Part shown: positions 24,013-37,200 of the stretch, piece by piece | Numbering within the stretch: position 1 is the stretch's first letter | How the letters are laid out: every line of letters begins with the position of its first letter | Assembly (NCBI RefSeq): GCF_028389875.1 | Contig: NC_084702.1 | Span: forward strand, 47,677,053 to 47,741,052 | DNA: 64,000 bases | DNA from: Rhea pennata | Lineage: Eukaryota; Chordata; Aves; Rheiformes; Rheidae | Reading direction: 5' to 3' | The notes under the pieces: generated by a model | Databases searched by the model: none | What the model was told of the DNA's origin: nothing | The model's input: the letters and a program-made list of their open reading frames with translations, nothing else | Position numbers and translations under genes: made by a program

Positions 24013-27000
24013 GTAAGTTCACAAATTCTTATTGCATAACTTAACCTTTTCTCAGAAACGAAATAGTGCTAGCTGATACTGAGGCTGAAGTGAAGTCGCT
24101 TCCCCCCCCCTTTTTTTTTCAATAAAACTAGCCACATCGCAAGGAAAAGTAACATCCTCATTCTATTTTTAAAATGTTTTAAATGTTTTTAATATTGTTT
24201 TCATTTTTCTACTTCTTCCCTGGGAAGTGCCTTCTCAAGGAATAAACTCACAAATCTGTGTTTCCAAGCTACTGTGCTTCTAGAACTGCACACTAATTCC
24301 CTTTATAAGGACCTTGAGACAAAGCTTCACTCTATGCAAGCTGCATCCTGGGGAACTATGACGCCTCTAAGAATATTTTGTACCTACTTGGAATGTATTT
24401 GCTGTTGTAGCATGTAGAAGCACGGAAGCAATTTATCTTCGCACTAACTCTTAGTTCTTGACTCCACTAGTTAGGGAAGGATTAATGTAGAAGGCTGCTG
24501 TCTTTCTTTCTAGGATAGCAGTCAGAAGTTCCTTCAAAAATCTTTCTATAAAATTGTAATACGTGCAAAGCAAAAATGTGTTTGAGCAGTCCGAGCAGAG
24601 GTGAGAGAGGACAGAGATGGGAGTTTGTCTGAATTTTAACTTCCTTCTGACTTTGATCAGCAAAAGTGTTCAGAGCTGTCTTATTTTAGGTGGCAGTAAA
24701 ATAGATACTGCACCTAAAACTGTAAAGGCTATTTATTTTGAAGCATTTAATTAAGTAGCCAATTAAATAACTGGATTTGTATCAGTGTATCAATATTATA
24801 AGATGTGTTTGATTTTCAGGAAATAACTTCTTTAGAAATGCCATCATACAGATCAGACAGTTGGCACTTCAGCATTGGTTAGGCCTTTGCACAACTCTTT
24901 TTTTTTCTTTTTTTCCAATCTGCCTTAGCAAAAAGCATGATACAACAGGTTTAGCTCTGCAAAGTGAGACTGGAAAGAAATGCTGAGGACACAATTCAGA
25001 GAATTTACTCTACCCTGATCCATTACCATGGACTCAATATCCCCACCAGACATGTGGTTTGAATCAGTCCTGGGTAAATCCAAGCTTTGAGGACAGCAGG
25101 CCCTTCAGATGGTCATTCCAAAAAGTGCCATGGTGTCTGTCTTGCATAGATGATGGCAATATATTGCTGTTTTCACTGTCCTCCTGCGAAATCCTCACTC
25201 ACAAAGTCAGGTCTTTTCCTGGCTTGATTCTGATCCTGTTTTCTCATTTTTAACCTCTTGCAAGTGATAGAGGGAACCGTACTGCATGCTTATCTCCTTG
25301 CCTCCATACTGAATTTGGAAACTGAGCACACTTGGGGCCCAGCAGGTGGGCACAAGTGGATTTAGTGATGCTTCTAGGGCTCAAAACCCAAGAGGGAAAT
25401 CTTGAAGTGGAAGGAGGGGAGACTCTGCTACTGTGACTGTTATTTTCAACTGACCAGAAACTTTAAGCACAAGAAATGAGCTCAGACTGATGGCACCCCT
25501 TCATCTTTAGTACATACAAGGACCGACAGTGAATTCAGGGCTTTTAGTGTGTAAATACAATGGAGTCTGCTGCTGTCAGCTGGCCACAGGTTTGGTATCA
25601 TTGCATAAAACTTTGGGATCCCTTACCTATCTTCAAGAGGATGAGATTTGCTTTCTAGGGTGTCATGCCTGTCAGTTCCTATGAGTATATGGCCAACCAA
25701 TTTGAGGTCAGTAAGTCTGTCATGGGTGAGTTTATTAGCAAGGTGCTGGAGCCCCATTCTGGTAGATCATCTGTTTGGGAGATGTGCACAAGATCATCAA
25801 AGCTTTTACTCTCTGAGGGTTACCAAACTGCCTGATGCCTAGTCTAGCACCTAGCCTGGTGTGATTATGATTACATTAACAGCAATGTCACAGAGGACCA
25901 GAGGAGGCATCTTGGCCAGCCTCATGGAAACACGCAACACTCAAGCATTCTGAAGTTTTGGGCCAGAAGAGGACTCTGGTACCTTTATTCCACACGTGGA
26001 AATGGTTCTTTGTAGCATTTAGGTGTTAACCTGCAACATCAGAAATACTGGTCACCTCCTTCATTGCTGGGTCATGATCCTTTACCCCAACAATGAATGA
26101 GCCCAGTTCAGTTGCATCCTCAGTATCAGCCACTTCAAAGTGAAGAATACATCCAGTAAAGTCACTGCAAGATGATACAGTGAAAGAGACATGTAAGATA
26201 CAAACATCCTCAAATCCTTCAGATAATGAACTCCTGTTGTACTCTCTCTGGATGAAGATGCAGATGGGCTTTTTGATTCCAGCTGGCCGGTTTCTCAGGC
26301 AGCTGTATGTGTAGCCCTTTTGGCCTCATGGCAGCAGTTAGGACACACAAGGGAGAAAGGATGGACAGCTTTACTAGAAATGTAAGATACTGAAAGTAGT
26401 AGCTCATTTCCCAGCAGAGGAGGGATTGATAGCCTTATAGGGAAAGAAGATACCCAGGGAAAGTGGAAGCAAATTTCCTAACAGACAAGGAGTGGAGGGG
26501 GAGGGAGCAGCTAGAGCTTTGCCAATTAGAAAAACAACTTCCTGAAAGCAAAAGGTAATTTCCCAGCAGAAAAGGGATTGGTGAAGAGGGTTGCTTGCTC
26601 TGCGTTTTGCTAAGTGAGGACAAGGGGAGGAAGAAGGTGGATGCTGTTGGGGGGAGCATGACGGAAAAGGCTCGTCTTAGCTGCTGCTGTGGTTTAGGTG
26701 ATTTTGATATGGTCAGGGAAAGTTTTGTTTGCTAAACTGGCTGTGAAGGATGAAGAACAAACTTCCTCATGCTTACTTAAAAGAAACTTTTTCTTCTTCC
26801 TCCCACCAGTAATACAAGAACTTTTATTCCTTTTCTCACCCTTTGCCCATTCCTGCCAAAGGAATGCTTCTGTTCTTTACCTAGACTTTTGCCTTAAGCA
26901 CGCTACTCATGGGGAGACCCTGCCTGCCACCCTTCCTGAGAAGCCACAGGCAACCCACGGTGCAGGCAGGCTACCTGCCACAAGAGTTCCTGCAGTAAGA

Positions 27001-28761
27001 CTTCCTTAGTACCAGGAAGTAATTTTGCCACCAAGGACCACTGAGCTAGAAAACATCCCTTTAACAAAGACTAAAAGCAGCCAGGTGGGAAAGGACCATG
27101 CCTTGCCACCTCCCATAGTAGGCCTTCTTCTCATTTCCAGTGCAGTCAGGAGTTAAAGTGTGGGTGGGATAGGTACTGGAAACAAAACAGAAACTGTCCA
27201 GGACAAATGCTTAAGAACAAGAACATTGAATTCCTTCCAAAGATAACATAGCCCCTAACCGGAAAGAAAATGGGGGGGAGGGGAGAGGTGGCTAACAGCA
27301 TCGAGAAATCCTGGAAAGGCTAGTGTGAGCGTGAAAAAGGGAAGATTAAAAAAAAAATGTTCCTAATGGGCCAATCTGCCCCCTAGGCTGCAAACACCAA
27401 CAGAAAAAGGCCAACATGGCCCAGCTGATAGGACCTACTCTATGTTGGTGAATGGAGGGCAGCAGAGGTCCTGAAAGTTACTGCTCTAATTCAGCTTACT
27501 GCCTTGGATCCTCCCTTGGACCAGCATGGATGCCTAGGGAAGTTAAGCAGGAAACAGATGGGGGAGAGGGGATCTGTCCTCAGGTTCTGATGAGTTTCTT
27601 CCTCCTCCAGTAGCTCCTCCAAAAGCTAGACTGACCGATTGCTGCATAGGAGCAGGGGATAGGGGCTCCAGAAGGAGGCTACAGACTTATTGCAGAAACT
27701 GCTGCTCCCATCCCCTGCCAGGAGCCTCCTTTGCTTTGTGCCTCACACAGCCACATATCCAGCTGATCCAGAAACTGTTGTCAAGCCTGTAGCACTCCCT
27801 CACTGGGTCACTTTTGTTAGAAAATCTTGGCACTTGGAGGTGCTCACTCACAGCCTTAGGATCATCAATATTTGAGCATCAGTATTTAGTGCTATCCTAG
27901 AGTGTAATTCCCAGGTTAGTTCCATCTAAAGAAATCCTGTTTGCATACTTTAGGACTACTTCTGCATGCCACTTAAAAAGGGTTAATCTAGATTAACTGG
28001 ACATTTGCTTCAAAAATGCCATGTACTAAAATAATATCACTGAAATACTCAAAGACTAATAAACAGATTTTTCCCTGTTAAGAATCTGCATAGTGAGCTG
28101 CAGGCTGATCCTGACTTACAAGTCAGTTGCTGTTGGACTTCTTGCAGTCATACACATTCCTGACTTCTTAACTTCTATGCAAGAAATCAGCATTCATACT
28201 GTGCTAAATATAACAGGCTTTAAAAAGTCACTTTGGCCAGTGGAGCGATCTGCCTGATTCAGAACCAGGAATGCATCTTACAGGACTAAGCAGATGCATT
28301 CAATCACAGCACTGCTTTCTTCCTGGCACAAGGTTTTTTGTTATCCTAAAAACAGTTGTGAAATTTAGGACCAATACTGTTTAAAACATCAGATGCTTTT
28401 ATTGCCCCATACTCTCTATTAAAATGTAGAATATTCCTCTACTCTTTCCTAACAGTAAATTTCCTAACAGACAGACTTGGGGTGGGGGTGTGTGTGGGGG
28501 AAATGGAAGAAGAGGGAGATTTTTGTAAATTATAGTATCCTTTACATGAAGTTTGCTGCTTAGGAGATGAATGCTCTGCTCATTCTTCAGTGACTTAGCT
28601 GTATAAATGGTCTCTCTTCACAGATTAATGCATATCATTCTTTTGGTGTCTAGGTCCCTCGTGTGTTTATTGGGAAAACCTGCATTGGTGGATTTTCAGA
28701 TCTGCAAAAGTTTTATGGACAACTCCCAGAAGCTCTGCGTCGAATTGGTGTTCTACAGTAG
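23815..28761 (+). CDS. GLRX: Glutaredoxin-1 (spliced CDS: 23815-24012, 28654-28761)
   Basis: Cytosolic dithiol glutaredoxin that uses glutathione to reduce protein-glutathione mixed disulfides and other disulfides. Two coding exons join in phase 0 to give 101 residues, against 106 in human. The ATG at 23815 has a good Kozak context (A at -3, G at +4) and aligns with the family start. The thioredoxin fold is intact: active site CPYC at residues 23-26 preceded by KPT, the TVP cis-proline motif at 66-68 built across the exon junction, and the GG-x-SDL glutathione-binding turn at 78-82. The missing five residues fall in the loop near residue 52 and in the segment after SDL. Human Cys83 is replaced by Phe80, human Cys8 has no counterpart, and there is an extra Cys42. 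The gene is convergent with RHOBTB3, as in human 5q15. Identification is by recalled family sequence; no search was run. Confidence 0.96.
24013..28653 (+). other. GLRX: GLRX intron 1
   Basis: A 4.6-kb GT-AG intron in phase 0. It contains no recognised nested gene or young repeat, only short T-rich runs (for example near 24105-24120 and 24900). Confidence 0.85.
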
Positions 28762-28768
28762 CAGAAGG
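28654..28768 (+). CDS. GLRX: GLRX exon 2 (last coding exon, stop at 28759-28761)
   Basis: It follows a CTAG acceptor and opens with VPRVFIGKTCIGGFSDL, the conserved C-terminal half of glutaredoxins, ending ALRRIGVLQ and a TAG. Coding sequence stops at 28761. The exon continues seven bases to an AGG/GTAAGT donor at 28769, so the transcript has an intron in the 3' UTR. The stop is too close to the junction to trigger nonsense-mediated decay. Confidence 0.94.
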
Positions 28769-31050
28769 GTAAGTAGTGGGAAACACTCTCTGGCCAATAA
28801 TAATGAATTTTCAGTACTGTAGATGAAATGTGAGTATAGTACTGAGCAACGCTGCTTAGGTATCCATGACAGCAACAATATTTTACTACATAACTGAGTA
28901 TTATGTGTATCACAGCTTCATAGGGGACAATGCAGTTAATTTCAATATGCAGCACAAAGGCTCTGGCTCTAAGACTGAAGGCTTGTCCCTTGTAGAATTG
29001 TCCCTTATCTGAAATCCTTCACTTATTTTTTTCTATGTCATCTTTTTTTGATTGGAAACTACAAGCTTCTTGCAGCTAATTTTGATGAGAGTTTTTTCCC
29101 CACTTTTAATACAAAGGGATGACTTGATGGAGCAGTGTTGTATACCATTACACAACAGTGAAGTGTGAATTCATTTTGAAGATTCTCAGTTGCAGTTATC
29201 TTCATTATGAACTTCTTACTGCATACTTGGAAGAAAAGTTTCCAAGATGTATAGCCCTTAGTTGCTAGCCTGTAAAAGGATCAAGGCAAAATGGTTCAGC
29301 TAGGAGTGGGTTTTCTTTTTTTTTTTCTCCCTCCATATAAGAAGATTGCGTCTGTTTGTAGTAAAATATGAGTCAAAATTTTCTCATCAGAATGTAAAGG
29401 TCTGTCTACATGACATAGTACTGACCTTTAAAAATCCTTTAACTAATTCTTAACAGACTGAGTTTAACTCTTCCACAGTAGTTAACAGAGATGCTAACTT
29501 AGGTCTCTAAAGAAATACTGTTAAGGTATTCTTGCATGTCATTTTGTTACACAGTGTAAGTCTGACAGACTCATATACACGGCCGTTACAGGTACGGACA
29601 AACGCTGCAGCAGTGAACTAAGGAAACAATATATGGATACAGATTAAGTTCGTAAGGGTTCTGTCATCTGTGTAATACCTTTTACACAGCGGGACAGCGT
29701 GCAGTAGATCAACCATGTGGCTCAGGGGGCTTAGGGACCTGGGTTTCAAGCACACCTAGAAGAGACGGTTTCTGGGACTAACTGGTGACAGATTAGAGGA
29801 GAATCAGACACCAGAATTAGTTCAGCCAATCAGCAGCCTGAGTCAGGTTCATATTTCCCTAAGTCTTACCATCAACAAAACGCTTGGAATCAGGAGGTTG
29901 GGTCGGTTGGTGGAAAACAGGCATTTGCCTGTTCACTATGAAGCCAGGATATGTTTGAATACTTCCTGGCCTTGTGAAACAATTCAGACCACTGGCTGAG
30001 GGATTAAGGTAGTCCAGACAAGGGGTCACAGACAGACTTATTCAATATTGCGTGCATTAATTCCTGCCAGAGGAGAAGAAAATTTGCACCATCTTATTTA
30101 TCTGTACAATGCCTGGAAGTAACAGTTTCTCATTACAGGTATATAGTTACTTTCTGATGTTTGACAATCATTTATGAATTCGATAATCTTTAAGATTTTA
30201 ATACAAAATTTCTGTTCCTCCTGTGTTATAAAACCACAGGGATGAGCTTCTCAGTCCCAAAGGATCTGCCACTCTTGACTGATTGAAGAATGGCAACCAA
30301 TGGCATCATGTGGCCCATCTCAGCCCTACCACAATCAATGTCTCCTCTGCACAGCAGGGGATATAATGGCCTAGGCCGCTTTCTGGAACATACAGCATGA
30401 AGCCAGTTTTGAATCCCTAAATCTCCACACTTGAGTGACAACCTGATATCATAATGTACTTGCTGTGTTAATTATCATGCAAAAAGAGAATACGTACTTC
30501 CTCCTTTTAAATTTACAGATGAAGAGACATTCAGGACATTATTTCTATGCTGACCAAAAAAGATACTATAGCTGTGAAATCTGTTAAACATTTAACATGA
30601 CTTCAGACATTTTTTTTTGATTGGTCCTCTGTCAGCTCCTCCTTACTCCCAGGTTAAAATGCAACCAATTCTGTTAAAACAGACAAGAATGTCTGTGCGT
30701 GCGTGTGTGCACTTCAAATATTGTGTGTTCTACACAATAAAAAGCTTACAGTCATTATAGTAGTCAGTATCCTTGACCACATATAAAAGCAATCATGTGG
30801 TAAACTTGCTGGTTTTGTACAAAGACTTTTTAGCAAAGAAGACTAGACTTCATTATGATATGTACATATAAAAATACAAAGATACACACATACATGTGTA
30901 TATAAATAAATATATACAAATACATATATACACACATATAAAAACATTATTTAAGAAGTCTTCAAAGTCTCTTCTATAAACATATCTTATCAATAAACTA
31001 ACTCCTAACAGTAGGAATCTGCATTTTATGTCTACTGTTTCTACTTTCAG
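28769..31050 (+). other. GLRX: GLRX intron 2 (within the 3' UTR)
   Basis: GTAAGT at 28769 to CTACTTTCAG ending at 31050. A degenerate TA/CA-rich stretch lies at about 30858-30945. A tRNA A-box-like word lies near 29718 without a matching B box. Confidence 0.65.
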
Positions 31051-31275
31051 GAGAGAGATGACCAAGAGCTACACCTCCTCATTTTTGGAACAACTTCCTT
31101 CTAACTTCCTGCTATGGCATCAGAAGAATCTTTTGGGGGAAATGTAATTTCTTTTGGTTTCATTGATAAGTGCTTCAATATGCTACATTTCTACATCCTT
31201 TCTGTAATGCTGGAAACAAGTCTTGAACGAGATCTGACTCAGCCAAATAAAATATGCTTGCACTCAGTGTGTTCA
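31051..31275 (+). other. GLRX: GLRX 3' UTR exon 3
   Basis: A good acceptor (CTACTTTCAG) is followed about 200 bp later by a canonical AATAAA at 31246-31251 and a GT-rich downstream region. The 3' end near 31270 is inferred. Human GLRX likewise has a noncoding last exon. Confidence 0.65.
31246..31251 (+). terminator. GLRX: GLRX poly(A) signal AATAAA
   Basis: Canonical hexamer in the predicted last exon, followed by GTGTG- and T-rich sequence suited to cleavage-factor binding. Confidence 0.7.
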
Positions 31276-31299
31276 CTCCTGTGGTTCTTTTTTGTATAG

Positions 31300-34200
31300 A
31301 TTGATTCATATGCTCATTCCAAATGCCTCTCTCTTTTCTCTTCAGTCTTCTTTCTGCCCCTCTCTTCCAAATGACGTGCTAGCAACTCTCAATGTTTTCT
31401 ACACAGCATACAGAATTTCTTTAATTAGACTAAGCAGGAAATATACATAGTCAACCATAACATTGGTACTGTGGAATGCGATCTTGAAAATAACCACAGC
31501 AGCTTTTAAGCACGGCCCTTACCCTTATGACCCATGGTCTTTTGGCTCATGTTTCACGGCAAGGGCACAGAGACTAGTCTGAGCAGCACTTTTTTTGTAA
31601 CTATTTTGTTACAACACAGCTTCTGGCAGGAAGTTATGTATCAGAGCTTTCATTTCTGACTATAATCATTATGAACTGAGGGCTGTTTGGGATAGAAAAT
31701 GCCTGGGGCTGTGTAGACTGTTTAAGAGGCTGTTAATTGAAGAATACTCCACTAAGATAGTATTTGCCAAGTTCAGGCCTAAAGCACACAGTGTTGTTTT
31801 GGAAAACAGATTTACAGGAAATTAGAGCAATGTAAAACTGGATGAAAAATTGCTTCAAACACTTGGCATTAAAATAACACTATCTTTGGGAAAAAAAAAA
31901 AAAGATTTGGTTTACTCAGTGATGAGGAAAAAAAAACTCAAAAGAACAAAACCCTCCTCAATACTTCTCTCTCATCTTTTATTTCTTCCTCATCCTTGTT
32001 TTTTCTCCTTTTTTTTTGTCAGAGATTAAAAGTGTATTTTTTTGAAAGTTCAATTAAAAACTGTGAAACAAAATTTATTTTTTAAAGCCTAGCACCTTAA
32101 ATTGATTTTATTTTTAATAAACAAGTTAACTTTTAGTATTTACTGAACAGAAAGAGCCCAAGGAGAAGGAAGTAACCCAGGTTTGGGGCTAAAATGTCAG
32201 CATTTCCTTACCAGCCTCAATCATAACAAAGCTTGCCAATGAGCACAACCATATCTGTCTCTGTCTCAGGTTCACATGAGACTTTATGAGTTTGTTCTCA
32301 TAGCTATGAGCTCAGAAAGAAGCCATCTAGTGTGCTTTCCCTGCAAAATCCCCCAGCTATGCTTGTTACTGTTCCTGAACTTCATTAAACTCATCAAAAG
32401 TGAAAAAGTCAACACTACAGGCTTTTATCCACGCTTGAAAAGCCATGGAAAAGGAAAAAAACTTATTTCTTGGGCAAGTTTTAAGTCTGCTACTTCTTGG
32501 CAGAAATAACAATCGCATATTTCAGCTGATCTTAGAGTACTCAAGATGATTTATGCAAATTTCTGGGAATTTGTGTTTGTTCAGCATAACTTAGCACTCT
32601 TCCTAACAAAGAGCAAATCTCATATATGAGAATTTGCATGATAGCTTAAAAAAAAATGTGTTCACACAAAACTCAGTATTTTCAATTGTTTTATGCAGCT
32701 GGAATTGTCTTTGGAGGAAAAGTTTAAAATCTACTAACAAAGTTTAAATGTATTTTCACCCATTGTGTCAGAAGTAAGATAAGCTGAAGCTGCTGTAGGA
32801 ATTTTCTCTCTGTTCTCAGATGTGCCTGGAGATGTGTTTTATGTAATTCTGGATGATGGGCAGTACCTGATGAGCTGATGATGAGAGAAACTGGTCAAGA
32901 AGTGTTAATACTATAACCACAAACATCTATTTTTAGTGCTTGAAAAAGTCATGCTGCTTTCTTTCTTGTTTAGCATTTCTGAAGAGAGTTATATTGGAGC
33001 AGTTCGGCAGGGTCAAATTATATGCTGTAAACTGCGTACTCTGGTATTGATGGGTCTCAGTCAAGAGCATTCATCACTAAAGCATTTGGCCTCCAAGAGT
33101 ACCTATGTGCCAGTTATATTTCCTGTGTGATTTTTCAGAAGAAAAAGAAAGAAAGAGCTCATCCATGAACCTACGTAACTGAATTGTTCCAAGCTGAACT
33201 CTGACAGGAGAGCAGAAATAGCTAAATACACACTTCAATTCTAAAATCACCAGTATCATACCAAAAACATTGTTCACATTTTGAGAACATAGTTCAACTT
33301 TCAACTTTTTTTTTTTTTTAAGGTCTGTCCAAACACCATTTCCCAGGCTCATCATGTTCCCGTCAAATAAAATGGCTCTTGCCCATTTTGATTATAACCT
33401 ATAATCAGAATCACACTATTTATTATAAAATACAGGTATAGTAGCTTACCATAACTGTTTCTGAAGTCTCAAATTCTTGGTTTGAATACAGTTAAGTAAT
33501 AAACTGACATTGATAAGATTGGAATCTGGGGTTTCTTAGGGATCTGAAACAAGAGGTTTATTTAGTTGCATGACAAATGCACAGAGTTGCATTAAACTAT
33601 AATTGCAAAGCATATCATTGTTTTTCTGAATTTTCAATTAGTTCCTAAAGTATTTATTACAGATGAGGCAACCAGGGTATTAATCACAATTTTTAATAAC
33701 CAGGAAATAGAAACCAGTGGTGAATATATGAAATTACCATGCCGAAGCATTTTTATCTTGATGAAAAACACTGCCAGGTAACTGGTACATTAATGAAGCT
33801 ACTAGAAACAGACAGTTAAGAACATACTCCAGTATCTTATATACCCCAGTAGCCCAATTGGTAAATGACTCCAAGTAAAATAATTATAAAATCTCTCCCT
33901 TGTTTTTCTTGCTTCAAAAGAGAAACATCCACCAAAAGCCAACTAGCTTGAGCATAATCTCTACACGTAACTCAAAAAGAATAACTCACTCTCTAAACAC
34001 TTAACTAGCACTGAGTTAAACAGAAATGTCATCTTCCAGAAGCCTTACAGTAATTTAGAAACAGGTCCAGCAATGTATCCCTACCTGGCAGGTAAAACTA
34101 AACCTATATCTGCATTTGCCATAGGCTTCATTATCTTTCCAGAAAGGTCAACTATAAGTTTTATTAGTTTACTAGATTTTAACACCCATCATAGGATATG

Positions 34201-37200
34201 AATTTTGTGCTCGTATTGGACAGCCTTCAGACAGATTCCTGTTTAACAGCTACTTATGCTTTAGTCTGTTGGCAAAAATCCAGAACATACCAAGGAGAGA
34301 AGTAGAGAAGTTGAAAGATGATTTTTGAAAGAAATTCTTATAACTCCAAGATGGTCACAGTTAATACACAGATGAAAGTGTTTTAAAATGACAAATATAT
34401 GTAAAGACTGTAACCCATGAAAGCAGACTACTATCACATGAATTATACAGGTAGGGATAGTCTTATGTGAAAACTATTGAACAGGTAGATTAGAATATGC
34501 ATAGTTTTTAGAACTGCAGAGTCTTTCACATTTTCTAGTCCAATCTATTTCCACTTAAGAGAAAAGTCCTATAAAATTTATTTGCTGTGCATTTTAAGAG
34601 TAACAAAATGTTCACAGAGTTAAAAAAAAAAAAATCAATCCTCACTAAAGTAGCTCTGGCAGAACATCACTTCAAGAGCAAAATGTCCTCACTATGCTAG
34701 TGAATTATGTAGAATCCAGTAAGGTGACCTGAATTTCTTCCATGAGTGCTCCTGAACAATCTGTGCCTAGCTGAGGCTAAATATACCGTGTATAATTTGA
34801 CTGAAATGTTTACACTCAAAGGAGCGTAACCTCACTAGTTTAGCATCAAAAGCACTTCAGTAATTATTTTCCTTTTCTTTTGCAATGTCTTTCCATACTT
34901 TTTGTAAGGAAATATAAAATGCTGCACTGCAAATACCAGCCTTACTAACTTACTGTAGAAGAATCTGAAATATTTCTGACAAATAAATCCTGCTGTAGGT
35001 CAGGCAAAGCTGTATACAGATTGCAAAAAGATCTCTTACCTTTTCCCTGGCAGGATTCAACTCAGAAGAGTAAGTGGTCCATTGCAGATCCTAACACCAG
35101 GCTACAGCCATCAGAACACACTGCAATTTTCTTCAGGAATAATGGTTTCTGGACAGATGCTGCACCATATACTCCACACAAATTAATACAGAATAAAAGG
35201 ACAAGATTAAGCATCACCACAAACTGACTTATTTTACTTTCATCAATTTGAGGGACAGGAGAATTGTGCAATAAGAATGTTAACCAAGAGATCTGGGGTG
35301 GGTTTTCTTTCCATTCTGTTAAACCTATACATCTACTTAAAATGATGTGATGCTGTCTCACTTCAGCCTGAATTTCCCAATTATCATGCCTCATATTTCT
35401 AAAACTGGCCTTCTCTCATCATCTTCTTTTCTCATTTGAAGGTCAGGTTTTGGCACTGGAGTCACTGCAGAAAGTGTTCTGACACATAAGCAAACTCAGG
35501 TATAGCACCTGCAAGTTAATACTGCCTTTCAGTCCCTAGGGTAGTAAGCATGTGAAGTAACATAGTTTAGCCATTTAAGCAATTCCGTGATTAAATGCAG
35601 GACAGCGGGGCAAAAGAGCTACCCCATTGTGCTTACCAGCCGCAGAACACACGCACCAAAAAGTACCTTGGGTAACATCAGTTCTTTCTACATGTTGCTC
35701 TTCTGCACCCAGGTAAGTGCTTCTTCTTCATCCTCTTCTTCATCCCTCATAAGAATCAGTTACTGCGGTCCTTTCTTTTTCTCATGTGACTTAAAACAAG
35801 CATTTTGGCATTCTTCCTCAATTTCTGCTTCAGTATTTTTCTTTCATACTGCCTCTCACTTCTGGTAAAGCACATTGTTTTTCCAAATCTGTCTTCTAAT
35901 GGCAGGGACTCCTCTCACTTGTGCTCTCTCCTTATTTCTTTTCAGCTGGTACCACATCTCTCCATGTCCACCACTTTCTAACTTGTCACAAGACCTCTCC
36001 TCCTAGTACTTCATCTTTTTAAAAAGAGTTTCTGGTCTCACTTCTCAACATGCAGAGAGCAAAACTTGAAATGAGGAACTGCATCTTCCTTTAATTTTCT
36101 CAAATAAATAACCTGGCTGACCCCCAATCAAATAAAGATCAGCTGAATGAACAAGAAGTTGCAGTTCATGTGGTAACCTTCCACATGCTTAGCAGTATGT
36201 TGGGGGACTGAAGCAAGGCAAGCTTAAGAGTTTTTTTCAAATCAAGACAGTAGGGCAGGTCAAAGAAATTGCTTTGTGGGCTGTGTGGTATGCAGGCCCA
36301 TTCTATAGAATCTTTTCACTACAACTTCCAAAATACAAAAAATATTTTCAGCTTGACCAAGCAGTCTCTCTAATACAAGCATCCTAAATCCTGATATTTT
36401 TCTTATGCAAGTTAAATACTGAGACCTTTCTGCCTGTTATCTGAAGGTGTTTGGCATAGCTTTCCTTTCAAGTTACTCAACTTGATCTCCTTTCACTAAT
36501 TCTGAATAACAAGCACTGTCAAGAGCTGACCAAAATAACGGTTAGCTGTTCTTTACTGCATCACTAACAAGAAAAGGTATCCAAAGCATCTTTTTTTTTT
36601 TCCTCATTATATGACAGGCTGGAGTAAAGACTTTTTCTGGGTATGTCAGAGGAACATTATAAAACTAGATGCCAATATGGCTCTGACTTTTAGATGTGAT
36701 TAAGCACCTAAATTCCCTTGATTCAATATGGATTACTTCACTAAAACTAATTTTCAGAATTAATCTAGGAGTCATGTGAAGAAGGAAAAAAACGCTAGAA
36801 CAAAACGACTTCCCTGTATGTGCATACATCATTTGATTCAGTGGGCCTTAATTTAAGGACCTGGGGGAATACTGCAAGATAAGCAATTATTTACATTTTT
36901 TGCTCACTCTCACCTTGCAAATAAATTATAAGTTAATAAGCTACAAAAAATCTTTGTAGTGTAATGCTCATATTTTCTAACACCAAAGGGTAAATAATCA
37001 CATGAGACTGACTAGAAAAAAGTGTTTATTTTTTAACAAAATGTTAACTGCCAAATCTAAAAACATGTAAATTTTTGTCAGACTACATTAAAAGACAAAT
37101 ACATCAAAGGCTGAGTTTCAACACATACCTAATAAAATATCTGTTTCTTCCTTCTAACATTTTTTCATATCAAATACATCAAAGCCTTAAGGACTACAGC

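Noticed and set aside
29710-29760. tRNA A-box-like word TGGCTCAGGGGG followed by GGTTTCAAGC
   Set aside because: The B box is poor and no cloverleaf can be drawn; at most an old tRNA-derived SINE.
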